From: Actinomycetes bacterium
Lineage (GTDB): Bacteria > Actinomycetota > Acidimicrobiia > Acidimicrobiales > SZUA-35
Assembly (NCBI GenBank): GCA_024280015.1
Contig: JAJRQY010000155.1
Coordinates: 1-50,555 of the forward strand
Reading direction: 5' to 3'
DNA length: 50,555 nucleotides
Positions 23,431 through 30,877 of the stretch are shown here, one piece after another. The notes under the pieces are model-generated. The model made no database searches. It saw only the letters and a program-made list of their open reading frames with translations, and was not told the origin of the DNA. Every line of letters begins with the position of its first letter. Within the stretch, counting starts at the first letter, position 1. Made by a program: the position numbers and the translations under genes.

Positions 23431-23474
23431 GAAACCCCAGGGGCCCCCGAAAAGCGGGTGTGACCTGGGGTTTC
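23431..23474 (-). terminator. Terminator downstream of tRNA-Lys
   Basis: GAAACCCCAGG (23431-23441) and CCTGGGGTTTC (23464-23474) are perfect 11-base inverted repeats, with a 22-base loop that can itself pair partly. It lies directly 3' of the minus-strand tRNA. A second short inverted repeat (GTTTTGG/CCAAAAC, about 23413-23428) follows. The stem is strong, but there is no long T tract. Confidence 0.6.
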
Positions 23475-23480
23475 TTGTTC

Positions 23481-23523
23481 GTACGCCCCCCGGGACTTGA
23501 ACCCGGAACCTGCGGATTAAGAG
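23481..23523 (-). repeat. att copy 3 (inside the intact tRNA-Lys gene)
   Basis: This is the 3' half of the tRNA gene that recurs at 12063-12105 and 19981-20025. Integration at this site keeps the tRNA whole because the element supplies the same 3' half. Confidence 0.75.
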
Positions 23524-23554
23524 TCCGTCGCTCTACCAATTGAGCTAGAGGCGC
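23482..23554 (-). tRNA. tRNA-Lys (CTT), integration target
   Basis: The 73-base cloverleaf has acceptor GCGCCTC pairing with GGGGCGT through G-U pairs, and a D-arm GCTC/GAGC. The anticodon loop is CTCTTAA with anticodon CTT, and the T-arm is CCGGG-TTCAAGT-CCCGG. CCA is not encoded. The outer pair of the anticodon stem is an A-C mismatch, which may reflect exchange of the 3' half by integrating elements. Confidence 0.93.
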
Positions 23555-23648
23555 TTGTTGGAACGCAGAATACTACCGCAGATGTCTACCAGTTTCCTCT
23601 GAATTCTTCCACCTGTCCCAGGGCAAATTTGCAGCGACAGGTTCTGGG

Positions 23649-23825
23649 TTACGAGTCGTTTCGTCCCGAAACCGCTGCTGCCCTCCACGACAACACCAGA
23701 AAGGTGACCATTACTGCCAACAGGGCAAGTGCCCAGATTGGAACTCCACCCAAGATCTCGTTCTTTGGTGCAAACTGAATCGCCAAGATTCCGCCAGCTA
23801 CACCAATCATCCCGCTCGAGGACAT
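23649..23825 (-). CDS. 58-residue membrane protein
   Basis: The ATG at 23825 is preceded by AGAGG at seven to eight bases. Two hydrophobic segments are visible: MIGVAGGILAIQFAP and, after KNEILGG, VPIWALALLAVMVTFLVLSW, with the basic tail RAAAVSGRN. The likely topology is a short hairpin in the membrane. It lies outside the island between tRNA-Lys and tRNA-His. No family is recognised. It is short enough for automatic callers to miss. Confidence 0.6.
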   Translation of the reverse strand: MSSSGMIGVAGGILAIQFAPKNEILGGVPIWALALLAVMVTFLVLSWRAAAVSGRNDS

Positions 23826-23998
23826 CGCCTTACCTCTGCTTTCTTCGACTCTGAGAGCCTGTCGCCTAACAGCATTCCGCAGCCGCTGTTACCGACAGAC
23901 AGTAGCCGATGGACGACTTGTCCATCAATAAGATCGACGCTTGAATTCACGATTAGTCGCGAGCAATTTCACCCAGCATCGTGGTTCAAAAATGCAAC

Positions 23999-24024
23999 GA
24001 GGCCCGACATGGAAGTCGGGCCTC
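23999..24024 (-). terminator. Intrinsic terminator downstream of tRNA-His
   Basis: GAGGCCCGAC and GTCGGGCCTC form a perfect ten-base stem with a six-base loop. On the minus strand it is followed by TTGCATTTTT. It lies 14 bases past the 3' end of tRNA-His and is a textbook terminator. Confidence 0.85.
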
Positions 24025-24037
24025 GCACAGATTTTTT

Positions 24038-24115
24038 TGGGGTGATCGAGGGGATTCGAACCCCCGACCCTCAGGATCACAACCTGATGCTCTAACCAAC
24101 TGAGCTACGACCACC
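24038..24115 (-). tRNA. tRNA-His (GTG)
   Basis: The gene has anticodon loop TTGTGAT with GTG, acceptor stem GTGGTCG/CGATCAC, C73 and an encoded CCA (24040-24038). An extra G at position -1 (24115) pairs with C73, which is the histidine identity element. Confidence 0.95.
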
Positions 24116-24193
24116 AAGAGTCCGTGATCTTAGCGCCCTCGATCATCAATTGGCGAACAGTTTGCCGATCCGCCTCTACCATGTATTGTCATA

Positions 24194-24270
24194 GCCTTCG
24201 TAGCTCAGCTGGATAGAGCATCGGACTTCTAATCCGACGGTCACAGGTTCGAATCCTGTCGAAGGCGCCA
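24194..24270 (+). tRNA. tRNA-Arg (TCT)
   Basis: The cloverleaf has acceptor GCCTTCG/CGAAGGC, D-arm GCTC/GAGC and anticodon stem TCGGA/TCCGA. The loop CTTCTAA gives anticodon TCT, and the T-arm is ACAGG-TTCGAAT-CCTGT. CCA is encoded (24268-24270). It diverges from tRNA-His. Confidence 0.95.
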
Positions 24271-24325
24271 ATCCACTATCTCTGCTTACCTGGTTGTGTT
24301 GGCCGGGCTCCGTGATCCTTGCGAA

Positions 24326-25024
24326 TCAGTCCTCAGATCGAGAAACCTTGCTCACCGAGCAGCGAATATCGTCCTCGGCGTCTTCGGCCAGAGTCTCGGC
24401 ATCGAAGACGATTGTCTCGCCAGGAGCAACACTGTTGACCGAGGCGAACCCGGGGTCCAGTCTCCGATTGTCAGACCCAGTGAACTGGATGGTGATTGAG
24501 TATGAGTATTGCTTCGCTCCGTCATTGTTTACTTCCCCGGCCACCCGCGCCACGCGACCTTCCAGTTGACAGGTTGATCCATCGAGTGAGACCTGGCTCA
24601 GAGCTTCGGCATCTTCGGCTTCCAGCTCGGCGGTATAGGCATTGAATTCGTCGCGGCCTTCTTCGATCAAGGTCTCTGCCCTCCCAAAGAAGGTCACGGC
24701 GGAGAACAGGCAGCCACCAACCGACAGGACAATGAATCCCAATATGGCAATGAGAACAATGGTGCCAGTCCGAATGCCCTTCTTCTTCTCGTTCCCCACC
24801 GGCGCCGGGACCTGACTCATCGGACTTGGCTGGTGACTAGCCGGTGCTGGCCCAGGGGGAGACACGGCGGGCCCTCCCATTGATCGTGGCATTGTTGGCT
24901 GAGCACCTTGGCTGGATGGTCCTTGACCCGCCGGCCACCATCGTCCGTCTGGCCTCAGGCCCCAGCCCTCAGGCGCAGGACTCGGGTATTGCTTTCCATC
25001 CCAAGCCTCATACATCTCGCTCAT
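24326..25024 (-). CDS. Single-pass membrane protein with Trp/Pro-rich N-terminus
   Basis: The 232-residue protein starts with a WP-rich cytoplasmic tail (PAPEGWGLRPDGRWWPAG, similar in style to DUF2510). A Pro/Ser/Gln-rich linker and basic NEKKKGIRTG lead to one membrane segment (TIVLIAILGFIVLSVGGCLF, about 88-107). The outer domain (about 115-230) has two cysteines and a beta-rich core (CQLEGRVARVAGEVNNDG, YSYSITIQF, VAPGETIVFDAE), which recalls the FxLYD/DUF4352-like immunoglobulin folds found on actinobacterial envelope proteins. The ATG is unambiguous in the frame. The function is unknown. It is transcribed alone, toward tRNA-Arg. Confidence 0.75.
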   Translation of the reverse strand: MSEMYEAWDGKQYPSPAPEGWGLRPDGRWWPAGQGPSSQGAQPTMPRSMGGPAVSPPGPAPASHQPSPMSQVPAPVGNEKKKGIRTGTIVLIAILGFIVLSVGGCLFSAVTFFGRAETLIEEGRDEFNAYTAELEAEDAEALSQVSLDGSTCQLEGRVARVAGEVNNDGAKQYSYSITIQFTGSDNRRLDPGFASVNSVAPGETIVFDAETLAEDAEDDIRCSVSKVSRSED

Positions 25025-25397
25025 CTGCTTCCCTCTTCTTGTGTCTCGCAGATCCTAGACGAACTCCCGCTCACGGCCCAGCGATGAGAATCTATGTCCG
25101 CACATTCCAAGACATCTAGAATTCTCACGCTATGTGAAAATCGCCACACTCTGAGAGAAAAGGTTGCTTTCCTGATCGATCTTCGTAACGTATCTGTCAC
25201 GAAGAGCTTTCTCGGGGGCTGACAATCCGAGCAAACGTGCAGATAGCCAACCAGGCGCCGAGCACGAAGATCGTCACCTAGAGATCGCATCCTCCCTGAC
25301 CGGGACCGAGTGCGGTTGTGTGCCCACCGAGTGGCACCCGGTTCTTCACTTGCTTTGGCGTACCGAACGACCCGGCGCGCTGCAAGAGGTTCTAGCA
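25025..25397. other. Intergenic region between divergent envelope genes
   Basis: No gene is seen. It should hold the promoters of the membrane protein (minus) and the Rpf-like gene (plus). The only clear element is AGAGG at about 25384-25389 before the latter. A longer reading of the Rpf-like frame from 25320 adds residues without signal-peptide character. Confidence 0.45.
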
Positions 25398-26144
25398 ATG
25401 ATGAAAAAACTTTTCTCTGTCTTCGCGTGCGCGTTGACTCTCACAACAACCATCGCCATCATTGGCGCATCACCAGTCGATGCGGCCCCCGCCCACGACG
25501 ACCAGATCACTCGCCTCTACATCACCGCTTTAGGCCGCTATCCCGATGCTGAGGGACAGGACTATTGGACTCAGCGTCGGATGGGCGGAGAGACCCTCAT
25601 CGATCTCGCCCGAGAAATGATCACCTTTCCCGAAGCCCAATCCGCCACCTCCGGCGACTTCATCGTCGACGCCTATCGCAATGCTCTTGACCGACGCCCG
25701 GACCCCGCAGGCCACGCCTATTGGCTTTCCCTTGAAGATCCAGCAGCGGCCGTTGCCTATATCTCTGATTCCGAAGAGCATCGCCAGATCACCGGAACCC
25801 TGGCTCCTCCTCCTTCCGGACCCGTGGTTGGAAATCCCGCAGCCAAGGGCAATCACCCAGACGGTTGGATCGACGCTGGACATGGAGTGTTTGTACCTTC
25901 GATTCTTCTGGCCATTCGTTGGTGTGAGTCCAAGGACAGCTACACCGCCGCCAATAGGCGATCCTCAGCCCGCGGCGCGTATCAGTTCCTGACCAGTAGT
26001 TGGGCCGCCTATGGACACGCCGAGCGCTATGGCGTCAATTCTGCCGACAAGGCAACACCTGCACAACAAGATGAGGCGGCGGTCATTACCTGGCGTCAAT
26101 CGGGAACCCGTCCTTGGGCTGCCAGTCGTCACTGCTGGGGCTAG
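25398..26144 (+). CDS. Secreted DUF4214-repeat, Rpf-like transglycosylase-domain protein
   Basis: Starting at ATG 25398 (an adjacent ATG follows), with AGAGG eight bases upstream, the 248-residue protein has a signal peptide (KKLFSVFACALTLTTTIAII, then AxA cleavage near VDAA). Two DUF4214-like repeats follow (LYITALGRYPDAEGQDYW and YRNALDRRPDPAGHAYWL). After a short linker comes a resuscitation-promoting-factor-like transglycosylase domain (VFVPSILLAIRWCESKDSYT, ARGAYQFLTSSWAAYG, TPAQQDEAA). Glu in CES is the expected catalytic acid, and Cys there and in the C-terminal HCWG probably form a disulfide. It should cleave peptidoglycan glycan strands during growth or revival. DUF4214 repeats usually sit on surface-layer or exported proteins. 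Confidence 0.88.
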   Translation: MMKKLFSVFACALTLTTTIAIIGASPVDAAPAHDDQITRLYITALGRYPDAEGQDYWTQRRMGGETLIDLAREMITFPEAQSATSGDFIVDAYRNALDRRPDPAGHAYWLSLEDPAAAVAYISDSEEHRQITGTLAPPPSGPVVGNPAAKGNHPDGWIDAGHGVFVPSILLAIRWCESKDSYTAANRRSSARGAYQFLTSSWAAYGHAERYGVNSADKATPAQQDEAAVITWRQSGTRPWAASRHCWG

Positions 26145-26195
26145 CCCTCAGATCTCTACTCGCAACCTGCCCAGCGGACGTGTAACACTGCTGCC

Positions 26196-27548
26196 ATGGC
26201 TGACAATCTCGATGAACTCACCAATCAGACGGTCGAGCTTCTCCAGACCATGATCCGGAACGCCTGCGTCAACGACGGCACCCCCGAATCTGGTCAAGAA
26301 GTTCGCAGCGCCGAAACCCTGATTCACTTCCTTGAAGGAACTGGCCTCGAGATCGAGCGTTTCGAACCCACTCCAGGCCGGGTCTCCATCGTCGCCCGCA
26401 TCGACGGATCTGACCCCGACGCTCCGAGCCTGTGCCTGATGGGCCATACCGATGTCGTCCCCGTCACCCCCGATGGTTGGACTCAGGATCCCTTCGGAGG
26501 CGAGCTCATCGATGGTGAGGTCTGGGGCCGTGGAGCGGTTGACATGTTGAACGTCACCGCATCGATGGCCGTAGCTTTTCGTCACCTGGCCCGCACCGGC
26601 TTCCAACCCAAGGGCGACCTGATCTTCTTTGCTGTTGCCGACGAAGAATCGGGTAGCGCCCACGGTGCGAGATGGATGGCGGACAACCACGCCGACGCCA
26701 TTCGTGCTGACTACGTCCTCACTGAAAGCGGGGGAGTGCATGGCGGCAACCCCGAAGCACCAGCAATTGGTGTGCCCGTCGGTGAAAAAGGTGTTGCCTG
26801 GAGACGATTGAAAGTCACCGGTGTGCCCGGTCATGGCTCCCAACCCTTTCGTCGCAACAATGCCTTGGTCAAGGCGGCCGGAGTTATCCAGCGGCTTACC
26901 GACTATGCCCCACCGCCTAAGTTCACCGAATTGTGGCCCGAGCGAGTCCGCACCCTTAACCTGAGCGAGGAAGAAAGCTCGATACTGCTCGATCCGAACA
27001 AAATCGATGCAGTGCTCGCTCAATTGCCAAGTGCCAAGGTTGCGGCCTACTTGCATGCCTGCACCCACACCACATTCTCCTGCAATGTGGTGGACGGTGG
27101 GCCAAACATGAAGACCAATACCATTCCCGATCAGGTCAGCATCGATGTCGACGTTCGGACCCTTCCCGGCGAAACCGATGCCGAGGTACAGGCCCACCTG
27201 GATGAAGCATTGGGGGAGATGTCCAATGACGTCGAGATCCAGATCCTCATGAATGACCAGGCATCAATGAGCCCCGTCAACACGCCCCTTTGGGACAGCT
27301 TGCAAAAGGCCATGAACCGTCCATTCCCGACCGCATCATTGACACCACAGATGGGGGTCGGGTTCACTGACTCTCGAATCTTTCGAGAACTTGGGTCGGT
27401 GGCCTACGGAGCCGCCCTCCTTTCGCCGTCATTGGATGCGGCCACGTTCGGCTCACGCTTCCATGGCAATGACGAACGAATCGATGTCGAGTCGCTTCGC
27501 CTCACAACCCAGCTCTGGCTGGACGTAACCCGAGACATGCTGAGCTGA
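26196..27548 (+). CDS. M20-family metallopeptidase / amidohydrolase
   Basis: The 450-residue cytoplasmic protein has the di-zinc M20 signature: MGHTDVVPV with His84, then GRGAVDM with bridging Asp116, and ADEESGS with the general-base Glu150 and ligand Glu151. A late His lies in SRFHGNDERID. The central lid (dimerisation) domain is present from about 180. Relatives include succinyl-diaminopimelate desuccinylase, ArgE and carboxypeptidases; the longer 450-residue form is typical of the broad M20 group, and no specific substrate can be assigned. It starts 51 bases after the Rpf-like gene on the same strand and lacks a good Shine-Dalgarno. Confidence 0.9.
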   Translation: MADNLDELTNQTVELLQTMIRNACVNDGTPESGQEVRSAETLIHFLEGTGLEIERFEPTPGRVSIVARIDGSDPDAPSLCLMGHTDVVPVTPDGWTQDPFGGELIDGEVWGRGAVDMLNVTASMAVAFRHLARTGFQPKGDLIFFAVADEESGSAHGARWMADNHADAIRADYVLTESGGVHGGNPEAPAIGVPVGEKGVAWRRLKVTGVPGHGSQPFRRNNALVKAAGVIQRLTDYAPPPKFTELWPERVRTLNLSEEESSILLDPNKIDAVLAQLPSAKVAAYLHACTHTTFSCNVVDGGPNMKTNTIPDQVSIDVDVRTLPGETDAEVQAHLDEALGEMSNDVEIQILMNDQASMSPVNTPLWDSLQKAMNRPFPTASLTPQMGVGFTDSRIFRELGSVAYGAALLSPSLDAATFGSRFHGNDERIDVESLRLTTQLWLDVTRDMLS

Positions 27549-27594
27549 AGGGACAATCAAGCCGGGACCAGCAATCCTGAACAGTCCAAGCCGG

Positions 27595-28089
27595 TCAACT
27601 CGTACGTCGCCCAATAGTGTCGGCACCGAAGCGCTCGATGTCTGCGCTGAGTTTCAGCGGCGAGATACCGGGAAGATCACGTTCAGGATCCAACAACTCC
27701 AGTGGCACCGCCCACATGAGCTCAAACTCCAGTCCGTCCGGGTCCTTGCAATACAAGCTGCGGGAAACGCCATGATTGCTCGCTCCGACCAGAGCGCCAG
27801 CCTCTTTCAGCACGTCTTGTAGCTGGACCAGTTCACCAAGAGTCTGAACCTCCCAGGCCAGGTGATACAGGCCGACAGCCTTGTGCCCAGAGTTGGCGTC
27901 AACAGCATCATCACCGATGGTGAAGAATGCCAGGTCATGATCATTCATGGACTCAGCCGAACACTGCATGAAAACACCACCAGGCGATTCCGTCGTTGGC
28001 ACAAATCCCAGATATTTGGCAAAGAACTCAGCGGTTCTCTTGGCATCTCGGACATAGAGCACAGCATGATTAAGGCGAGTAATCGACAT
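27595..28089 (-). CDS. VOC-family (glyoxalase/extradiol dioxygenase-like) protein
   Basis: From ATG 28089 the 164-residue protein reads MSITRLNHAVLYV, the first beta-alpha-beta module of the vicinal oxygen chelate fold with a metal-binding His. The second module starts at GLYHLAWEV (second His) and ends with YCKDPDGLEFELMW (Glu ligand). Three ligands are therefore present, fitting an active metal enzyme. The longer GTG-initiated frame (28128) adds 13 residues that do not fit the fold. Family members act as glyoxalases, dioxygenases or resistance proteins; the substrate is unknown. It converges with the M20 gene and is divergent from hisC. Confidence 0.85.
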   Translation of the reverse strand: MSITRLNHAVLYVRDAKRTAEFFAKYLGFVPTTESPGGVFMQCSAESMNDHDLAFFTIGDDAVDANSGHKAVGLYHLAWEVQTLGELVQLQDVLKEAGALVGASNHGVSRSLYCKDPDGLEFELMWAVPLELLDPERDLPGISPLKLSADIERFGADTIGRRTS

Positions 28090-28205
28090 ATCACTAGCAA
28101 ACCACTGACGGCCCGTCTTTACTCCCACGACTGCTTGGTATCGGGGGCACAGGTGAACAATGAAACAGTTCAGTCCCGCGGCAAGAAAGGGCCTAGAGTC
28201 GGCTC

Positions 28206-29294
28206 ATGACCTCAATGATTGGACGTCCTCGTGCCTCGGTTGCCGAACTCCCGGCCTACAAGCCAGGCAAAGCAGCAACTGAGGCCGAACAAGAACACGG
28301 AATTGCCAACGCCATCAAGTTGGCCTCCAACGAAGGGCCATGGGGTCCGCTTCCCTCGGTTCAAGAAGCGTTGGCCACCAACAGCTTGGCCATCAATCGC
28401 TACGCCGACCCTCGCGCTGCAGACCTTCGGGCGGCCATTGGCCAATGGGTCGGAGTGGAGGCCAACCAGGTCACCGTTGGTTGCGGCTCGGTCGGCCTCA
28501 TCCAACAGCTGTTCCTCACCTATGTCGACCCGGGTGACGAGGTCCTCTACCCCTGGATCTCCTTTGAGGTCTACCCCATGTTCACCCAGCTCATGGCCGG
28601 CGTTGCCATCAACCCTGAACTGAGCGATCACGCCGTCAACCTCGACGCCGTTGTTGCTGCGGTCTCCAAGAAGACCAAGTTGATCATCTTGGCCAATCCC
28701 AACAATCCGACCGGAACGGCCTTCTCGGTACGGGCTATGGCCAAATTCTTGGGGTCTGTCCCCAGTGACATTGTTGTGGTCCTAGACGAGGCGTACCACG
28801 AGTTCATGGACCCAGCACTGGGTGACTCCATCCCTGAGCTACTGGCCCAATTCGACAACCTGGTTGTGCTCCGCACATTCTCCAAGGCCCAAGGCCTAGC
28901 CGCACTGCGAATTGGCTACGCCGTGGCTAGCGCGGCTCTCGTTGCCACCATTGATCGGACGGCCTTGCCCTTTGCCGTGAATGGCCAAGCCCAAGTCGCT
29001 GCTCTGGGATCGGTCGCCGCCCACGACGAGGTGATGGAACGAGTACAGATCATTCGAAACGAGCGTGATCGCATGGTGGCTACCCTCCGACAGCAAGGGT
29101 GGACGGTCCCGGCCTCTGAAGCCAACTTCGTGTACCTGCCCCTTGCTGAGCGAACGACCCCGGTCCACCTCGAATTAGAAAAGGCTGGCCTGGTCACCCG
29201 ACCATTCCCCGGAGTTGGCCTTCGCATCACGGTCAGCCAGCCCGAGGACAACGATCGGGTGCTTGCCGTGCTCGATGGGATCGAACCGGACTGA
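28206..29294 (+). CDS. hisC: Histidinol-phosphate aminotransferase
   Basis: The 362-residue fold-type I PLP enzyme moves an amino group from glutamate to imidazole-acetol phosphate in histidine synthesis; close relatives act on aromatic amino acids. Motifs are LASNEGPWGP near residue 40, NPNNPTG (164-170), DEAYHEF (194-200) and FSKAQGLAALRIGYA with the PLP lysine at 227. The length is typical. ATG 28206 or the ATG three codons later could be used; no strong SD is seen. It stands alone without other his genes, so an aromatic aminotransferase role remains possible. Confidence 0.88.
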   Translation: MTSMIGRPRASVAELPAYKPGKAATEAEQEHGIANAIKLASNEGPWGPLPSVQEALATNSLAINRYADPRAADLRAAIGQWVGVEANQVTVGCGSVGLIQQLFLTYVDPGDEVLYPWISFEVYPMFTQLMAGVAINPELSDHAVNLDAVVAAVSKKTKLIILANPNNPTGTAFSVRAMAKFLGSVPSDIVVVLDEAYHEFMDPALGDSIPELLAQFDNLVVLRTFSKAQGLAALRIGYAVASAALVATIDRTALPFAVNGQAQVAALGSVAAHDEVMERVQIIRNERDRMVATLRQQGWTVPASEANFVYLPLAERTTPVHLELEKAGLVTRPFPGVGLRITVSQPEDNDRVLAVLDGIEPD

Positions 29295-29302
29295 TTAACG
29301 TC

Positions 29303-29719
29303 CTAGCTGGCCAGACCAGGGTCAAGGTCATGGAGCCGCTTGATGGCGGTCACCATGATCTTGCGAGCAATGGTCGGAACCTCGTCAAGCAGGCTTGAGA
29401 ACTCCCGCCGATCCAGAACCTCACAAACAATGTCGGTCTCCGCTCGGACCGTTGCGCTTCGAGGATGACCAGCAAGAATTGACATCTCGCCAATAATGTC
29501 GCCAGGCCCAAGGGTGGCGATCAATCGCTTACCTCGGTGAACACTCGCCGTTCCTTCCAGCAAAATGAAGGCTTCGCGCCCCGGCTTTCCCTCGGTAATG
29601 AACTCCTTACCCTTCTTGATATCGACGGGTGTCATCAAGCGCTCGATCTTTTTCAGTTCGGCCTTGGAGAGGTCACTGAATAGGTGGATCTGAGCCAGGG
29701 TTTCCTGCGAGCTAGGCAT
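29303..29719 (-). CDS. Stand-alone cyclic nucleotide-binding domain protein
   Basis: The 138-residue protein is almost entirely one cNMP-binding domain: leading helices (LFSDLSKAELKKIERLM), a beta-roll (GREAFILLEGTASV), and the phosphate-binding cassette GDIIGEMSILAGHPRSATV with Glu and Arg in the positions that hold the cyclic phosphate. There is no DNA-binding helix-turn-helix, so it is not a CRP-type regulator. It may act through a partner protein. It lies nine bases past the hisC end, in the opposite direction, and 84 bases downstream of the phosphotransferase gene on the same strand. Confidence 0.88.
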   Translation of the reverse strand: MPSSQETLAQIHLFSDLSKAELKKIERLMTPVDIKKGKEFITEGKPGREAFILLEGTASVHRGKRLIATLGPGDIIGEMSILAGHPRSATVRAETDIVCEVLDRREFSSLLDEVPTIARKIMVTAIKRLHDLDPGLAS

Positions 29720-29803
29720 GAGAGAGTTCCTTCGAGCAATTGGGAAGGTCAGTATCTTCGCAGATCCTGAGCGCCGAGTGCCTGATGAGCGAGGAGTTCA
29801 GGA

Positions 29804-30877
29804 TCAGTCGACGCCAACGATTGAGCCCGACATGGCCTCTGCCCGGTCGATGGTGGTCAGCATCCGCTCATACAAGGCGGGCAAATCAACACCTTCGCTG
29901 CTCTTTTGGCCCAGTAAGTATCGAGCGTAAACACCATGCAGGATGCAGGCAGTCTTGAAGTAGTTGAAGCAACGATAGTAGGACAGGTCCGTCAGGTCAG
30001 CGCCGGTGCGATCGGCATAGCGTTTGGCCAACACTCGGTTGCCGGGGAAGCCTGGGGCTGTTGTTGCGCCTCCTGGAAGGAGACCAACATCTCCCTCTAC
30101 CTCGGCATCACCCCAACCGTTCAGTGCGTAGGCAAGATCGGCTAACGGATCGCCCAGGGTGGCGATCTCCCAATCGAGAACGGCGGTCACGTTCCCTGAC
30201 TGGTCCACCATGCAGTTATGCGGCCCGAAGTCGCCGTGCACGACGCGGGCCGGGCCCTGGGGTGGCACAGCTGAAACCAGTAGTTTGTGCAGCCGGTGGA
30301 TTCGCTCGTCGTCATAGCCTGCGCCCTCAACTGACACTGTCCATGACCCGTACCAGGTCCGCAGCTGGCGATTCACATACCCATCTGGGCGCCCAAGGTC
30401 CTCCAAGCCTATGGGCTTCGGGTCCACAGCATGGAGTGCGGCCAAGGTATCGATGAAGGAGTGAGCCATCCGGACCCGGGCTTCGTGGTCAAGCCACTCC
30501 TCAACGTCTTCGAGCTCATACATGGCTCGACCGGGCACCATGCTCATGAGGTAAAAGTCCGCACCGGTGACGCTGGTGTCGCGGCAAAAACCGAGTGCTT
30601 CGGGCACCGGCACAGCAGTATCAGCCAAGCCACTGATGACCTTGTACTCCCGACCCATGTCGTGGGCCTTCGGCAATAGCTTTCCCTCCGGCGGCCGACG
30701 AATCACCGCCCGAATGCCTTCCTGATCAACCAGAGCAAAAGTCAGGTTTGAGTGCCCGCCAGTTAGACGCGTCCAGGAGAACGGCGGAGCGAGACTAGAA
30801 ATGTGGTCCTGAATCCAGGCTTCGACTCTGGCGACATCAAACCCTGGTGTCGCCGATTCGTTAGTTTCGGGGGACAT
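29804..30877 (-). CDS. APH-family phosphotransferase, ACAD10/11 kinase-like
   Basis: The start is taken at ATG 30877 (MSPETNES); the longer frame runs antisense-like into the dehydrogenase gene. The 357-residue protein has the aminoglycoside-phosphotransferase fold: the glycine-rich LTGGHSNLTF with AVIRRPP (Lys/Arg of the N-lobe), the catalytic Brenner motif VVHGDFGPHNCMVD and the metal-binding VLDWEIATLGDP. This subgroup matches the kinase half of ACAD10/11, which phosphorylates 4-hydroxyacyl-CoA so that a partner dehydrogenase-like enzyme can eliminate the phosphate. Its start overlaps the end of the dehydrogenase gene by 17 bases, supporting a joint role. Confidence 0.88.
   Translation of the reverse strand: MSPETNESATPGFDVARVEAWIQDHISSLAPPFSWTRLTGGHSNLTFALVDQEGIRAVIRRPPEGKLLPKAHDMGREYKVISGLADTAVPVPEALGFCRDTSVTGADFYLMSMVPGRAMYELEDVEEWLDHEARVRMAHSFIDTLAALHAVDPKPIGLEDLGRPDGYVNRQLRTWYGSWTVSVEGAGYDDERIHRLHKLLVSAVPPQGPARVVHGDFGPHNCMVDQSGNVTAVLDWEIATLGDPLADLAYALNGWGDAEVEGDVGLLPGGATTAPGFPGNRVLAKRYADRTGADLTDLSYYRCFNYFKTACILHGVYARYLLGQKSSEGVDLPALYERMLTTIDRAEAMSGSIVGVD

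Larger units (their letters stand above)
12063..23554. mobile_element. Tandem genomic island integrated in tRNA-Lys(CTT)
   Basis: The intact tRNA at 23482-23554 and two partial direct repeats at 12063 and 19981 bound two units of about 7.9 and 3.5 kb. The cargo is AbiE loci, a SEC-C gene, a DUF4041/GIY-YIG operon, hipBA and a transposase fragment: stability and defence genes typical of accessory DNA. Paired GGCACCC motifs at 19901/19913 and 20129/20141 flank the middle repeat like integrase arm sites. No tyrosine recombinase, excisionase or replication gene is visible, so the element is probably immobile by itself. Several genes are truncated or frameshifted, consistent with decay. Confidence 0.75.

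Noticed and set aside
26148-27197. 349-residue minus-strand open frame
   Set aside because: It is entirely antisense to the M20 hydrolase gene, shows no family motif, and the plus strand has all catalytic residues.
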